From the NCBI GenBank assembly GCA_023014335.1, contig JAECYW010000010.1, positions 2,108,001-2,172,000 of the forward strand: a DNA stretch of 64,000 nucleotides. The letters run 5' to 3'. Under the pieces are notes generated by a model. It saw only the letters and a program-made list of their open reading frames with translations. It had not been told where the DNA came from and made no database searches. Below are positions 55,490 to 64,000 of the stretch, one piece after another; positions within the stretch are counted from its first letter, which is position 1, and each line of letters starts with the position of its first letter. Source of the stretch: Galerina marginata. Its lineage: Eukaryota > Basidiomycota > Agaricomycetes > Agaricales > Galerinaceae. A program made the translations under genes and the position numbers.

Positions 55490-56768
55490 GCCGTCGGTTA
55501 GTCCGTTTGCTATTTCTTGCCCTTATTGCTCCTACACCTATCCCAATCGAGGTTCCTTGGAGTTCAAAAAGCTCTGTCAAAGATCCCCTGGGTTTGCAAA
55601 TCATAAAAACCACGTGCATGGTAACCGCTATTGGGTGTTTGAAAGAGGTAAATTTGCACTGGCTCCAGTTCCGCCCATGCTGATCTCCCCTTTTAGAAAC
55701 CAATAACGTCCTTTACGCCTTCCGGCGAAAGAGCCCGACTTCATTACTTCAATGCCAGTCTTGCGCGTTCTCATCCGCAGACTTCCGATCTTTATGTGGC
55801 CATCTTAAAAGCCGGCATGGCTTGAAAGACTTTCGCGCCACTACCCAAGGACAAGAAGCCCGGGCCACTCCCCCTCAATCAAACGACAAGAAACTTGCCC
55901 GAAAGGTCGAAGAAGAGGACGAGGACGAGGAGGGGGACGGGGATGAAGACGAAGACGAAGACGAGGATGAGGGTAAGAGCGAAGACGAGGGTGAGGGTAA
56001 GAGCGAAGCCGAGGACGAGGGTAAGAGCGAAGACGAGGAAGAGGAAGAGGGTAAGAGCGAAGACGAGGGTGAGGGTAAGAGCGAAGCCGAGGACGAGGGT
56101 AAGAGCGAAGACGAGGAAGAGGAAGAGGGTAAGAGCGAAGACGAGGACGAGGACAATTTGAAGAACAAAGACGACGACGAGGATAAGAACAAAGCTGACG
56201 ACGAGGATGAGGACGAGGAGGTGATATCGATTCATGTACGCTGCCTTTCTGTTGTTGATGTAGATCCGCAATACTAACTGTAGCTTACAACGGCTTGTCG
56301 TTTTCACAATCACAGGATAGCGACGACGATAGCGACGTCGTTATTGTTGAGCCTAAAAAAGCGCAACCGACTTTAACCGGCAGAGCTAGTATAACTGCAT
56401 CAGGATCAGCACCCTCAAAAATCGGTTGGACATCTCTAAAGAGAGCGCCCGATGCAGACCTCCCTGCTCCGCGTCCAGCCAAACGTCGACCTATTCAAGT
56501 CTCCTCCCCAGAGCGATTGCCGAACACGGAGATGACAGTTCCCGTTCCTGACCCATCGGTCCGGAAGTCCAAGACCGAAGCCATGCAACGCGTCCAACGG
56601 CTCGAAACTGACCTCTCTGACCGATGCATCGTCGCGCTCATCGATTTGTTCCAGGAAGATGTCTCAGCCGCCGATGCGTACCTGGCTCTTACTCGTGAAG
56701 GGGTGCGCAAGCAGTGGATTGCGGATCGGGTCAGGCATATCAAGGAGGTCAAGGAGGAAGTATCGTGA
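55490..56768 (+). CDS. Zinc-finger family protein with acidic repeat linker, copy D
   Basis: Three exons in the family pattern. Exon 1 has a zinc module CPYCSYTY...HKNHVHGNRYW with an 11-12 residue insertion compared with copy A. Exon 2 has CQSCAFSSADFRSLCGHLKSRH and then a highly acidic, repetitive linker (units of GKSEDEGEGKSEAEDE followed by GKSEDEEEEE, present twice) ending DEDEEVISIH. Exon 3 begins DSDDDSDVVI, carries RPAKRRPIQ, and ends with KTEAMQRVQRLETDLSDRC...AADAYLALTREGVRKQWIA. It starts divergently from the Myb/SANT-like gene. It is probably nuclear; the acidic tract could be an interaction or histone-like binding surface, by inference. Confidence 0.78.
55915..56220 (+). repeat. 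In-frame minisatellite coding the acidic linker
   Basis: GAGGGTAAGAGCGAAGACGA and close variants are repeated; a block of about 75 bases (25 residues) is present twice nearly perfectly at about 55988-56062 and 56063-56137. All lengths are multiples of three, so the frame is preserved. Confidence 0.75.
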
Positions 56769-57643
56769 TTTAAGCAACTGCAGGTCGACCTCATAATTTC
56801 TGGATCATCTTTTTTTATCCTGCAAGGGCTTCCTCATATGTTTCTCTCGCAGTTTATGTCCTTATAGCCTTTTGGCACGATGTTACGTGCTTAATCTGTG
56901 CCCGTATCCGTTCTCTATATTCTCTACCTTTACATGTAAATAATGAATTAAGTATTTATCCCGGCATCGGGTAATGAAAAAAAGATCGTTGCTGGTGTTA
57001 ACTGATGCCCAGTGGCATTACTCAAGGACCACAGCAAAGTAGACTGGGATCAAGCATTCCTCATGGCTCAAGCACTTAGTAAACATTTTGGGTACGATAC
57101 CTGTCAATGCATTACATCTAAAGTACGCATCGTTGGCATTGACAGAAACCTGTCACGGTCTTCCGATTCTTAAGCCCAATTGACTCCCACTCACCGGAGT
57201 ACATCACGGTCAGACTAAAATTTACCCCCTAATCCTCTGTGAACTATTACTCCTCAGTAAGCAGGTATGGAGAATCAAACAGAACAACTTGAGAACAGGA
57301 GCAACTACGACGGAAGCAGTTCGAAAATAATGCACAGGCACAACAAAGCTATAAATAGTACAGTCTCACCCGAATTAAGCGCCTGCGTCTACATCCGACA
57401 ACTGTTAAAAGTATGGTGCTACTCCCCTTGCAATACGCAGAACAAAAAAATGGGCCGTTCAGGTAAAAGTTCTACTTTTCTGTGTTTGAGAATCTATATT
57501 TCCGCCGTTAGCCTCCATTCATTTTGTAGTCATTCTATCTTATCTATAATTTCCATCATCCATCCAAGGCATGCGCATGGACGGCGATGGATTGTGAGCG
57601 GCACGTCCAACATTCAAAAATACTCGATTTCCCAATACGCATG
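56769..57643. other. Intergenic, no gene seen
   Basis: A plus-strand frame at 57267-57773 overlaps the 3' end of the DUF6533-type gene on the other strand and shows no domain of its own; it is treated as a shadow. Confidence 0.45.
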
Positions 57644-58346
57644 TCATTCCAACGACAAGACTGACTGGCGTATCAACAAAGCGCGTCTGTTAACAGAGTC
57701 AACCAGGGAGCTGGCACCAAAAACCTCTGCACCTACCGGCGCTAATATCCACATGAGAAGACATGTTAGATAGGCACCGCCAATTCTTTGAAAAAATCCA
57801 ATTATTATCCACAATGTTGAAGCTAGAGCTACTCACATAAAGAAGTAGGCAATTGAATCTCGGATAAGGATATAAACAAGGCCCTTTGTACCCCTGCGGA
57901 AGCCGCTAGGAATCCTTTTGAGTGATTGAAAGCTTGAAGCAATAGCCAATGTGCATAAAAAGCTTTCAAATAAAAGGACGGGTATCCAGAAAGCGTAGAA
58001 ATGAGGGGCGATATTGGTCGGAACACAAGAATGTCCTCCCGGGTAACTCAACACCTGCCCTTTAAAGTGACTGAATCGTAACTCCTTCCCAGTCAGCACG
58101 CACGAGATAAAACTCACCTGCAGACAGCAATATGCGGGTTATCAGAATCCAGAGTGTCACACTTGATGAGATTATGAACAGTGTCAGCATCAACGCCAAA
58201 ATTTTCTTGCTCTGCTGATATAGTGCATATATCCGCATCTGTAAAATTCCTGTGACGGTAATAAATGAGTCTTGCCATCCGGGCGATTTGGATTGGTAAA
58301 TACCTTCGACGAGTACGCATAGTATCCACCCAGTCAATCCCTGCCA
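57644..58346 (-). CDS. DUF6533-type seven-helix membrane protein (5' end unresolved)
   Basis: Four exons can be joined with confidence (58304-58346, 58118-58249, 57837-58059, 57644-57785). They read WQGLTGWILCVLVEG, ILQMRIYALYQQSKKILALM, TLFIISSSVTLWILITRILL, CVPTNIAPHFYAFWIPVLLF, RRGTKGLVYILIRDSIAYFF and IIGGAYLTCLLMWILAPVGA, ending VLSLE. The order QMRIYALY, HFYAFWIP and RDSIAYF is the signature of the DUF6533 family of basidiomycete membrane proteins, which resemble receptors but lack a known ligand. Upstream, INYEANVFGQLQYLLR (about 58590-58650), TPKLSDSVTN and VDPRSCDCYLSYILVQ (about 58390-58440) look like the missing N-terminal exons, but the splice sites do not close the frame cleanly. 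Confidence 0.7.
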
Positions 58347-58790
58347 CTGAAAAAAGCGAGTACCTTGCATCGGTAAGCAATTGAACTAAAATATAAGATA
58401 AATAGCAGTCACAGCTGCGAGGATCAACGTATGTAGCGCTGATCATACACTGTATAAAGAACGTACTATTGCGAAGACTCCACATTAAAGGTAACCGTAT
58501 CAGAGTTTGTTACCGAATCACTGAGCTTTGGGGTGAAAAAAGCTAGAACATGTTGTGAGATTGTTTCTGTGAAACGAGCCAATAAACAATATTACCGGAG
58601 TAGATATTGAAGCTGACCAAAGACGTTAGCTTCGTAGTTGATAAAACTTGTGATACTCAGCTCACACAAACACCGCCAGAGAGAAGTACCGGTTCTAAAA
58701 GATTATCTATATAACTGCGGCGTAGGAAGAATGGGCGTAAGACGCACCGTCAAAAACAAACACTTCCCAAATGACCATTTGCGTGGCTAG
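58347..58790 (-). other. Probable 5' exons of the DUF6533-type gene
   Basis: Coding-like segments in the right order for the N-terminal helices are present on the minus strand, perhaps beginning at MVIWEVFVFDGASYAHSS near 58773. The frame changes between segments. Either short introns or small deletions are present, so the gene may be damaged at its 5' end. Confidence 0.4.
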
Positions 58791-60449
58791 TAAATTTTAA
58801 GCCTAACATCTGGAATGACCCTAGGAATCTCACGTACCCATATAAAATTTACCTGAGACTTATTGTCAAAACCCTCGCAGTCCGAACGTTAATGAAAACT
58901 TTACCTCCTCATCCAGGGTGATTACTAGAAATCTGGGGTTAGAAAATTCCTACTTCTAAGCCCTATATTGAACGCACAGTTATCGAAAATAACGATGGAC
59001 CCAGCAGCCACTAAGGTTGATTCCATCAGTGGGTAGATTCAGAATGTGTGTAGCTAGTGAATGAAGGGTTTTACATTGGCAATATCTTGTGATTTGGACG
59101 GCTTCCACACTTTCGAAAAGAAGTTGGGCGAGGGCTGAATCAGACATACGGCTTCAAGGACCATGAGCAGGGTGACAAGTACATGCACGTCCCATTATAT
59201 ACGAAAGGGCTTATCCGGGGTATTAGAACAGACAACTCAAGTTCGGCAAAAATCCTCGTCCGAGACGTCCCAGACGGTACTTTCATTCTGAGGCCGAAGT
59301 AGGCAATAAGTGGCCCACTTTTGGACGTGCTCGCCGGAAAGGAGGTCTCCGAGGGTTTCAGGTCCGTCTGAGTCATTCCGCTGATGTGGTCCCCGACGAA
59401 CATTTATTTGTGAGATGCTCTCGCCGCTTAAAAAAAAGCCATGACTTCTCGTCCTCACTGACTTCTTAGAAGCCGTTGTAGGACAGGCGGATGTATCCAG
59501 CCCTTGTTTATATAATTCTAATCATACCGTCAGGCTGAAATTTCGGCCTAGAATTTCGTATCCATGGCCTCGCCTCACAAGATCATTCATACGAGTACTA
59601 ACACCGCTGGGAAGTTCATATACTTGATTCTGCTAATGCACACAGCCTGGACCGCGAGTAACTAATCTTGGCTGCATAAAGATATAGAGTTACTCGAGGA
59701 CATTCTAATCAAATGATGCATTTACCTGCTACTGCTTTCAATCTGAAACGCAGTCACAGCGGTAAGCTTGTGGCACCCTAAGTTACGATTCTTACCGCAA
59801 ACAGTCTGCCTCGATTGTAAATTCCCAATTTGGATTCAATATTCCTGCGAATGGAAAGCTGGTCCAGGCCGTTGGCTGAGTGCACGGATTTCCCAGATGC
59901 CCCAGAAATTTAAAAGCTACCACATCTGCGTTCAAGCTGATTAGGGAGGTAAACTTCTCACATAAACTCCATGCTCAGTCTTATGGCAAACTCGGAGGAC
60001 AATCATCTACCGGCGTCAAAACAGTTGTTGAACCGTACTTCGAGCTGAGATGGTATCCGCCTCGCTCAGTTCATACCAGCCCATAGGCGGACTGCCACAT
60101 ACCTGGACCCCGATCAGCGAGCGCCGAGTCATTCAAATCTACGACCTGCGCCAGTCGCCCGTTCGGCCTGACTCTGAATCATTTTCACAGTCGGCGCTTT
60201 TGCCATCTATTTGCCTCTTTGCTCGTCGCAAGTAGCTTAACCGCAAACGCACGCACCAACACCAACGCCTACGCCAATAGAACGCTTCAGCATCGAAGAT
60301 TGGACGTTCGTTGGTCGAAGATCACGACAGGAACAGCCTATCCATCCCAAAACTCGAAATCAAATCGAAAAGCAGTGCATTTTGGTTGATCACAACAACG
60401 TACTCTATGTAAGTAGCGCCAAAAAAGAGGATACACCGACTCCTGGACT
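58791..60449. other. Intergenic, one weak frame
   Basis: On the plus strand at about 59113-59302 a frame reads ...LNQTYGFKDHEQGDKYMHVP...ILVRDVPDGTFILRPK with a stop; it is protein-like but unrecognised. Otherwise no gene is seen. Confidence 0.35.
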
Positions 60450-62431
60450 TCAATTCACAACAATCGCAGTAGGCCCCTCCGTCCCCACTCCAACTCCAAC
60501 GCTCACAGCACCCTGACTCCCCAACCCACTCCCAGTCCCCGCACCTCCCTGAGTCCCCGCACCCCCCAAACCACCCGCGCCCGCCGTCGCCGCAACAGCA
60601 GGACCCTGCCCCGACCCCGACCTCGCGATCGCCACCCCCAGCGCCTGCGTCCGCACCGCCAACTGCCGGGTTTTCTCGATGACGGTTTGGTATACTGGTT
60701 GGGGGGGTCTGGTTATTTCGATCATGTTCTGTGTGATGAGGGGGGGAGGGGGGGGGGGGGTGAGTATATACGTGGAAGATGATAGAGTATATGCGTGGAA
60801 GATTGTAGAGTATATGTGTGGTAAAATGAGAAAACGGAGATAGCGAAGGGGGGGACGAAGAGAAGAAGATGAAGAGGGGGAGAGAGGGAGGAGAGGGAGG
60901 GAAGACGGCAGGGAAGACGGCAGGGAAGACGGAAGGGAGACGAACCTTTTCCAAATCGATCTTCGCGTCTGCGCCCATCCTGGTCTCGCGGATGAGGTTT
61001 ACGATCCATTTTTCGCCTTCTTCTGGTGAGAGGTTAAGACGCTCCGAGAGGTTCCTATCAAAAAAACACCCATCAACTTCAACAAACAAAAAGAAAAAGA
61101 CATCGAACCAAAAAAAAAAAACGCACGCAATATCGATTTTCTGATGAATCCGACAATACGCCTCACTAATCAAATACCTCGCATTATCCAAAAACTCATC
61201 CTTGAACTCGTTCAAGAAAAAATCATTCCCCACCACTTCCTCCGCCAGCGTCAGCTCCCTCTGCGCCGCCTCGAAGTCGAATTCCACATACAGCTCCTTG
61301 AGGAACCCAGTGACGGGATCATGGTACTGATACTCCTCCGTCTGTATCACTTTGACCACCTCCTTGATCGCATGGCGCACTCGCGATGAGATGGGCGTCG
61401 CCCCCGCAGCGGAGCCGGATACGCCAGCAGCGGCTTTTCGGGAGAGGATGGCAGCTGCAGCGAGGTAGCGCAGGATCCAGGGAGAGGAGGTCTGGATCGT
61501 GTTGAGGTACGTTGGGGAGAGGAACGTCTCGAGGAGGAGCGTGCGTCCGTGTTCGTGGTTGAAGTACACGAACAAAGACCAGTGCGCGAGCCATGTGCGG
61601 GAGTGCAGTTGGCCTAGAGCAGGCTCGGGGGCGTTGGTTCCAGCGGCGGAGGCAGAGGCGGCGGTGAGCAAGGAGGAAGGGCTCCGCGAGTCGATGGCGT
61701 CGCGGAGCGTGTTGAGCTCCTCGAGTGCGACGTCCCATCGTCCGGTGAGGATGTCCGAGGCGAGTTTTCCCCAGTGCGCGGAGGTGTTGAGGTCGTTGTC
61801 GGTGGATAGCACGCGGAAGTGGTAGAGGTAGTCTGCGGCGCCGCTGTAGTTCCCGTAGGAGTATTGGAATTGGCCGAAGTTGTATAGAGCGGTGATTTGT
61901 TCGAGAGTGAGCTGTGAAAGGGATTGGGTCAAGATGGGTATGAGTATGAGTATGAGTATGAGTGCTGGAGGGGGAGAAGGAGAAGGAGGGAACGACGCAC
62001 GTTGTAGTTGTCTTTTAGGTATTGCAAGTTCTGGTTCTTATCCTGCCTCAGCGCTTGTGCGACATCAGGGTTCTCGATAACGTCCAACACAGCCTGCGCC
62101 TCAAGCTGCAGCCGCTCGTTCGTCGACACCGCGTTCTTCCTCTTCTGATCAAAGTCTGTCATACCAAATCATATCACCATCGATCAATCCCACCATTTAT
62201 CGACGAGCTCAAAAGACACTCACCCGGCGGCACCTCCTTCCCAGCGTAGATCTGCTCAAACAGCGAAACAGCATAATCAAACATGTTCGTCCCCTTCGCG
62301 AGCTCGTACTGTGCGAGCTGGACCTGCTCGGATGGGAAGAGGTTGATTTCTTGCAGGTGTGCGAGGAGGGGGAAGGAGAGGTGCCGGTCGAGGTAGGGGA
62401 TTATCGTTTTGGAGAGGTCGTATTCCGCCAT
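60450..62431 (-). CDS. INT6: Translation initiation factor eIF3 subunit e
   Basis: Five exons, ATG 62431 to stop 60450-60452. It starts MAEYDLSKTIIPYLDRHLSF and continues INLFPSEQVQLAQYELAKGT, DFDQKRKNAVSTNERLQLEA and LTLEQITALYNFGQFQYSYG, the N-terminal eIF3e region. The PCI domain follows, including LYVEFDFEAAQRELTLAEEV, FLNEFKDEFLDNARYLISEA, NLSERLNLSPEEGEKWIVNL and IRETRMGADAKIDLEK, then NMIEITRPPQPVYQTVIEKT. The protein is a core subunit of eIF3 in the 43S preinitiation complex. A Gly/Ala/Gln-rich tail of about 55 residues follows the conserved end and seems an extension. Introns include a GAGTAT hexamer repeat (about 61930-61962) and a long G run (about 60740-60760). A decayed copy of its 5' part lies at 28510-29090. 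Confidence 0.93.
61930..61962. repeat. Hexanucleotide microsatellite in an eIF3e intron
   Basis: Five near-perfect ATGAGT units just inside an intron of the eIF3e gene. Confidence 0.7.
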
Positions 62432-63145
62432 TTTTGGGTGGGGGAGGGGGGAGGCGGAGGTCGTCGTGGATGGTGGATGAAAGGAAATTTTGGACACAGC
62501 CACGAGATTTCTCACGGATAATCTGGGCTTGCAGTTGTCCGTCCATTGGGCCAATCTTCATTCCAAATCGTCCATTCAGATATGGCAGAAATATTCAAAT
62601 GCTTTTATTCCGAAGGGGTAGTCCAATCTGTTTGCGTTCTGCCTGTTGTGTTCACGAAGTGGTCCAAGAGGAGATTAGATTAAGAGTAGTCCACAGTCCG
62701 CTTGGATTGGCCTTTCTGGTATTTCTCCTGAAGTCCAGAAGCTATCTGAGTAAAGGCTCGGACGGAAAAACAGCGTATGAAGTCTCGACTCGAGTAGCAA
62801 GACGTTTTGGCATTCAAGGCTGAGCAGATTTTAAACTACATGGTCACAATTTGCACACGTTCCGAGGCGCGTACTGATAATAGGTAAGTCGGTGGTTACC
62901 GATTACTTTCCACGGGACTAATAGATCTGCACATTTCTCGAAAACAGTTTGATTTGACTTTGATAAATCCCGAGGGATTACTCTTCGATACATATCACTT
63001 TACATATCCACATCACAAAACCGAGGAGCCATCTCCGTGGCCTCTGCTCAATCAATTTAAAAGACTCCAACGCTCTCCCAGTTAACCCTATCACAAAAAA
63101 ACATCATCAATTCCACCCACAAAAAATCAAATCCACCCAAAGAAC
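62432..63145. other. Intergenic, no gene seen
   Basis: Holds the eIF3e promoter side and the 3' flank of the small secreted gene. No coding support. Confidence 0.45.
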
Positions 63146-63445
63146 TCACCCAGCAGGCGCAGTCGCACACCCCGACCCACCCCCAAGCGTCAACTGCGCA
63201 CCATTAGTGCACGAATCATGACCACCCCCAGAGATATAAAACTCGATTTCACTCGGAACCCCAGAGTAGCGGATCGACTTGGTCGAACCGCCTCCCAAGC
63301 TGAAGCATTCGCGGGAAGGCACATTGAAGCTCTGGCCTTGGGTGCCGGTGCAGTCCGCTCCAGCAAAGCCGGTGATGGTGGCTGATAGGGCTAGGGAGGC
63401 GGAGGTGAGGAGGGTGGTTGCGAGGAGGTTAATGTTGAATTGCAT
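63146..63445 (-). CDS. Small secreted glycine-rich protein
   Basis: MQFNINLLATTLLTSASLAL is a strong signal peptide, followed by a mature chain of about 80 residues: TGFAGADCTGTQGQSFNVPS, RECFSLGGGSTKSIRYSGVP, EIEFYISGGGHDSC, TLGGGSGCATAPAG. Four cysteines after the signal and beta-strand-like alternation suggest a small compact secreted fold, common in basidiomycete secretomes with no known role. The start at 63445 opens on the signal; the frame continues upstream, but through a transcript leader with a TATA box at 63587. The stop codon overlaps a GTGAGT that could act as a splice donor, so a short extra exon is possible. Confidence 0.7.
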   Translation of the reverse strand: MQFNINLLATTLLTSASLALSATITGFAGADCTGTQGQSFNVPSRECFSLGGGSTKSIRYSGVPSEIEFYISGGGHDSCTNGAQLTLGGGSGCATAPAG

Positions 63446-63586
63446 AGTAAAAATGTAGCTTCTAAATGACCGCAAAAAAGGTGGGGTGAGTTGAGGGTTA
63501 TGCGACAGGATGGTGAGCAGGAGGCTTGCTAACCTGATTCGATGTAAGAAGAGGAACTGAATGAAAAAGCTCAAGAGGGACCCGTA

Positions 63587-63592
63587 TTTATA
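63587..63592 (-). promoter_or_regulatory. TATA box of the small secreted protein gene
   Basis: TATAAA on the minus strand, 142 bases before the chosen ATG. It lies upstream of the longer in-frame ATG too, leaving room for a 5' leader intron. Confidence 0.45.
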
Positions 63593-64000
63593 CCTTTTCC
63601 ATCCGACCTTAGCGCTTTAGCTTCAGTGTCCGGCCCTTTCCACTTGAACACGGGGTTCTGAATTAATCATTTCCAGAACGTACTTCACCTAACACCTCCA
63701 TAGCTATGTGGCGAGCGCCCCACCGCGAAATGGAAGGGAGAGCCGCGTATTTAGTCCCACTCGTCTCTGCTATGTACGGTGATCGTAAAAATAAAGGAAA
63801 TAAAGTTCCTAGTCAACTGGACTTTCGCTTTTCTCTGTAATTTTTTCTTGAGAGCTGCGACCGCCTTGAACAAGATTCGAAGTTACTGGCCTATTCGCAC
63901 CTGTGCGCCGGTCGCTTTTCTTTCAGGGCCTGACCGGTGCCTCCTTCCATCGGCTGAATATCGCCACGAGTACCGCTGTTACACAAGCTTTGTTAGTCAT
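63593..64000. other. Intergenic to the window edge
   Basis: No gene seen. Confidence 0.45.

Noticed and set aside
55875..56313. Hydrophobic or serine-only minus-strand frames opposite copy D
   Set aside because: They are antisense to the acidic minisatellite and are a simple product of its codon repeat.
57267..57773. 168-residue plus-strand frame
   Set aside because: Overlaps the last exon of the DUF6533-type gene on the opposite strand and contains no recognisable motif.
60322..61932. A single 536-residue minus-strand reading through the eIF3e region
   Set aside because: It reads through at least two introns (with phenylalanine-rich and proline-rich nonsense) and loses the conserved NMIEITRPPQ end; the spliced eIF3e model explains the sequence better.

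Overview
The window is nuclear DNA of a filamentous basidiomycete, most likely a lignin-degrading member of the Agaricomycetes. Genes are broken by many short GT-AG introns of about 45-80 bases. Two secreted class II (lignin-modifying type) haem peroxidases are present, together with F-box proteins, seven-helix membrane proteins and small cysteine-rich secreted proteins of the kinds common in mushroom genomes. I cannot name the species.

Layout. 1-2.1 kb: gene-poor, with a decayed direct repeat. 2.1-4.1 kb: a small secreted repeat peptide, read away from a DUF3328/UstYa-type oxidase. 5.8-11.9 kb: a long F-box protein, two related three-finger C2H2 proteins and a shorter F-box gene with a decayed 3' end. 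12-15.2 kb: nothing recognisable. 15.3-17.0 kb: peroxidase 1. 20.3-22.9 kb: a seven-helix protein and a possible relic of another membrane protein. 24.2-26.2 kb: two small cysteine-rich secreted proteins. 27.5-29.1 kb: a helix-hairpin-helix protein and a decayed copy of the first exons of eIF3e. 30.1-36.6 kb: a secreted GH1 beta-glucosidase and an M3 metallopeptidase. 38.5-41.3 kb: a mitochondrial FAD-linked D-lactate dehydrogenase. 41.8-45.0 kb: an HsbA-like secreted protein and peroxidase 2. 57.6-58.8 kb: a DUF6533-type membrane protein. 60.4-62.4 kb: eIF3e. 63.1-63.4 kb: a small secreted protein.

The most unusual region is 37-57 kb. It holds four intact genes and one broken gene of a zinc-finger family, all ending in the same roughly 65-residue domain (core pattern LSDRC-VALIDLFQ-DVSAADAYLAL-REGVRK-W). 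A sixth gene carries a diverged form of that domain behind a Myb/SANT-like DNA-binding domain instead of zinc fingers, and it sits head to head with one zinc-finger copy across about 140 bases. One copy's downstream flank is interrupted by a 2,032-base element with roughly 400-base terminal inverted repeats and a 6-base target duplication. A paralogous flank 3.4 kb away preserves the uninterrupted arrangement. Inside the element lies a 123-base tandem repeat that stays open as a 41-residue repeat.

Functional themes are extracellular (peroxidases, beta-glucosidase, HsbA-like and small secreted proteins) plus a locally amplified, probably nuclear, DNA-binding family. Exon boundaries were assigned by eye from splice consensus and reading frame. 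The residue calls in the peroxidases come from aligning by eye to remembered family landmarks. None of this has been tested with transcripts or database searches.
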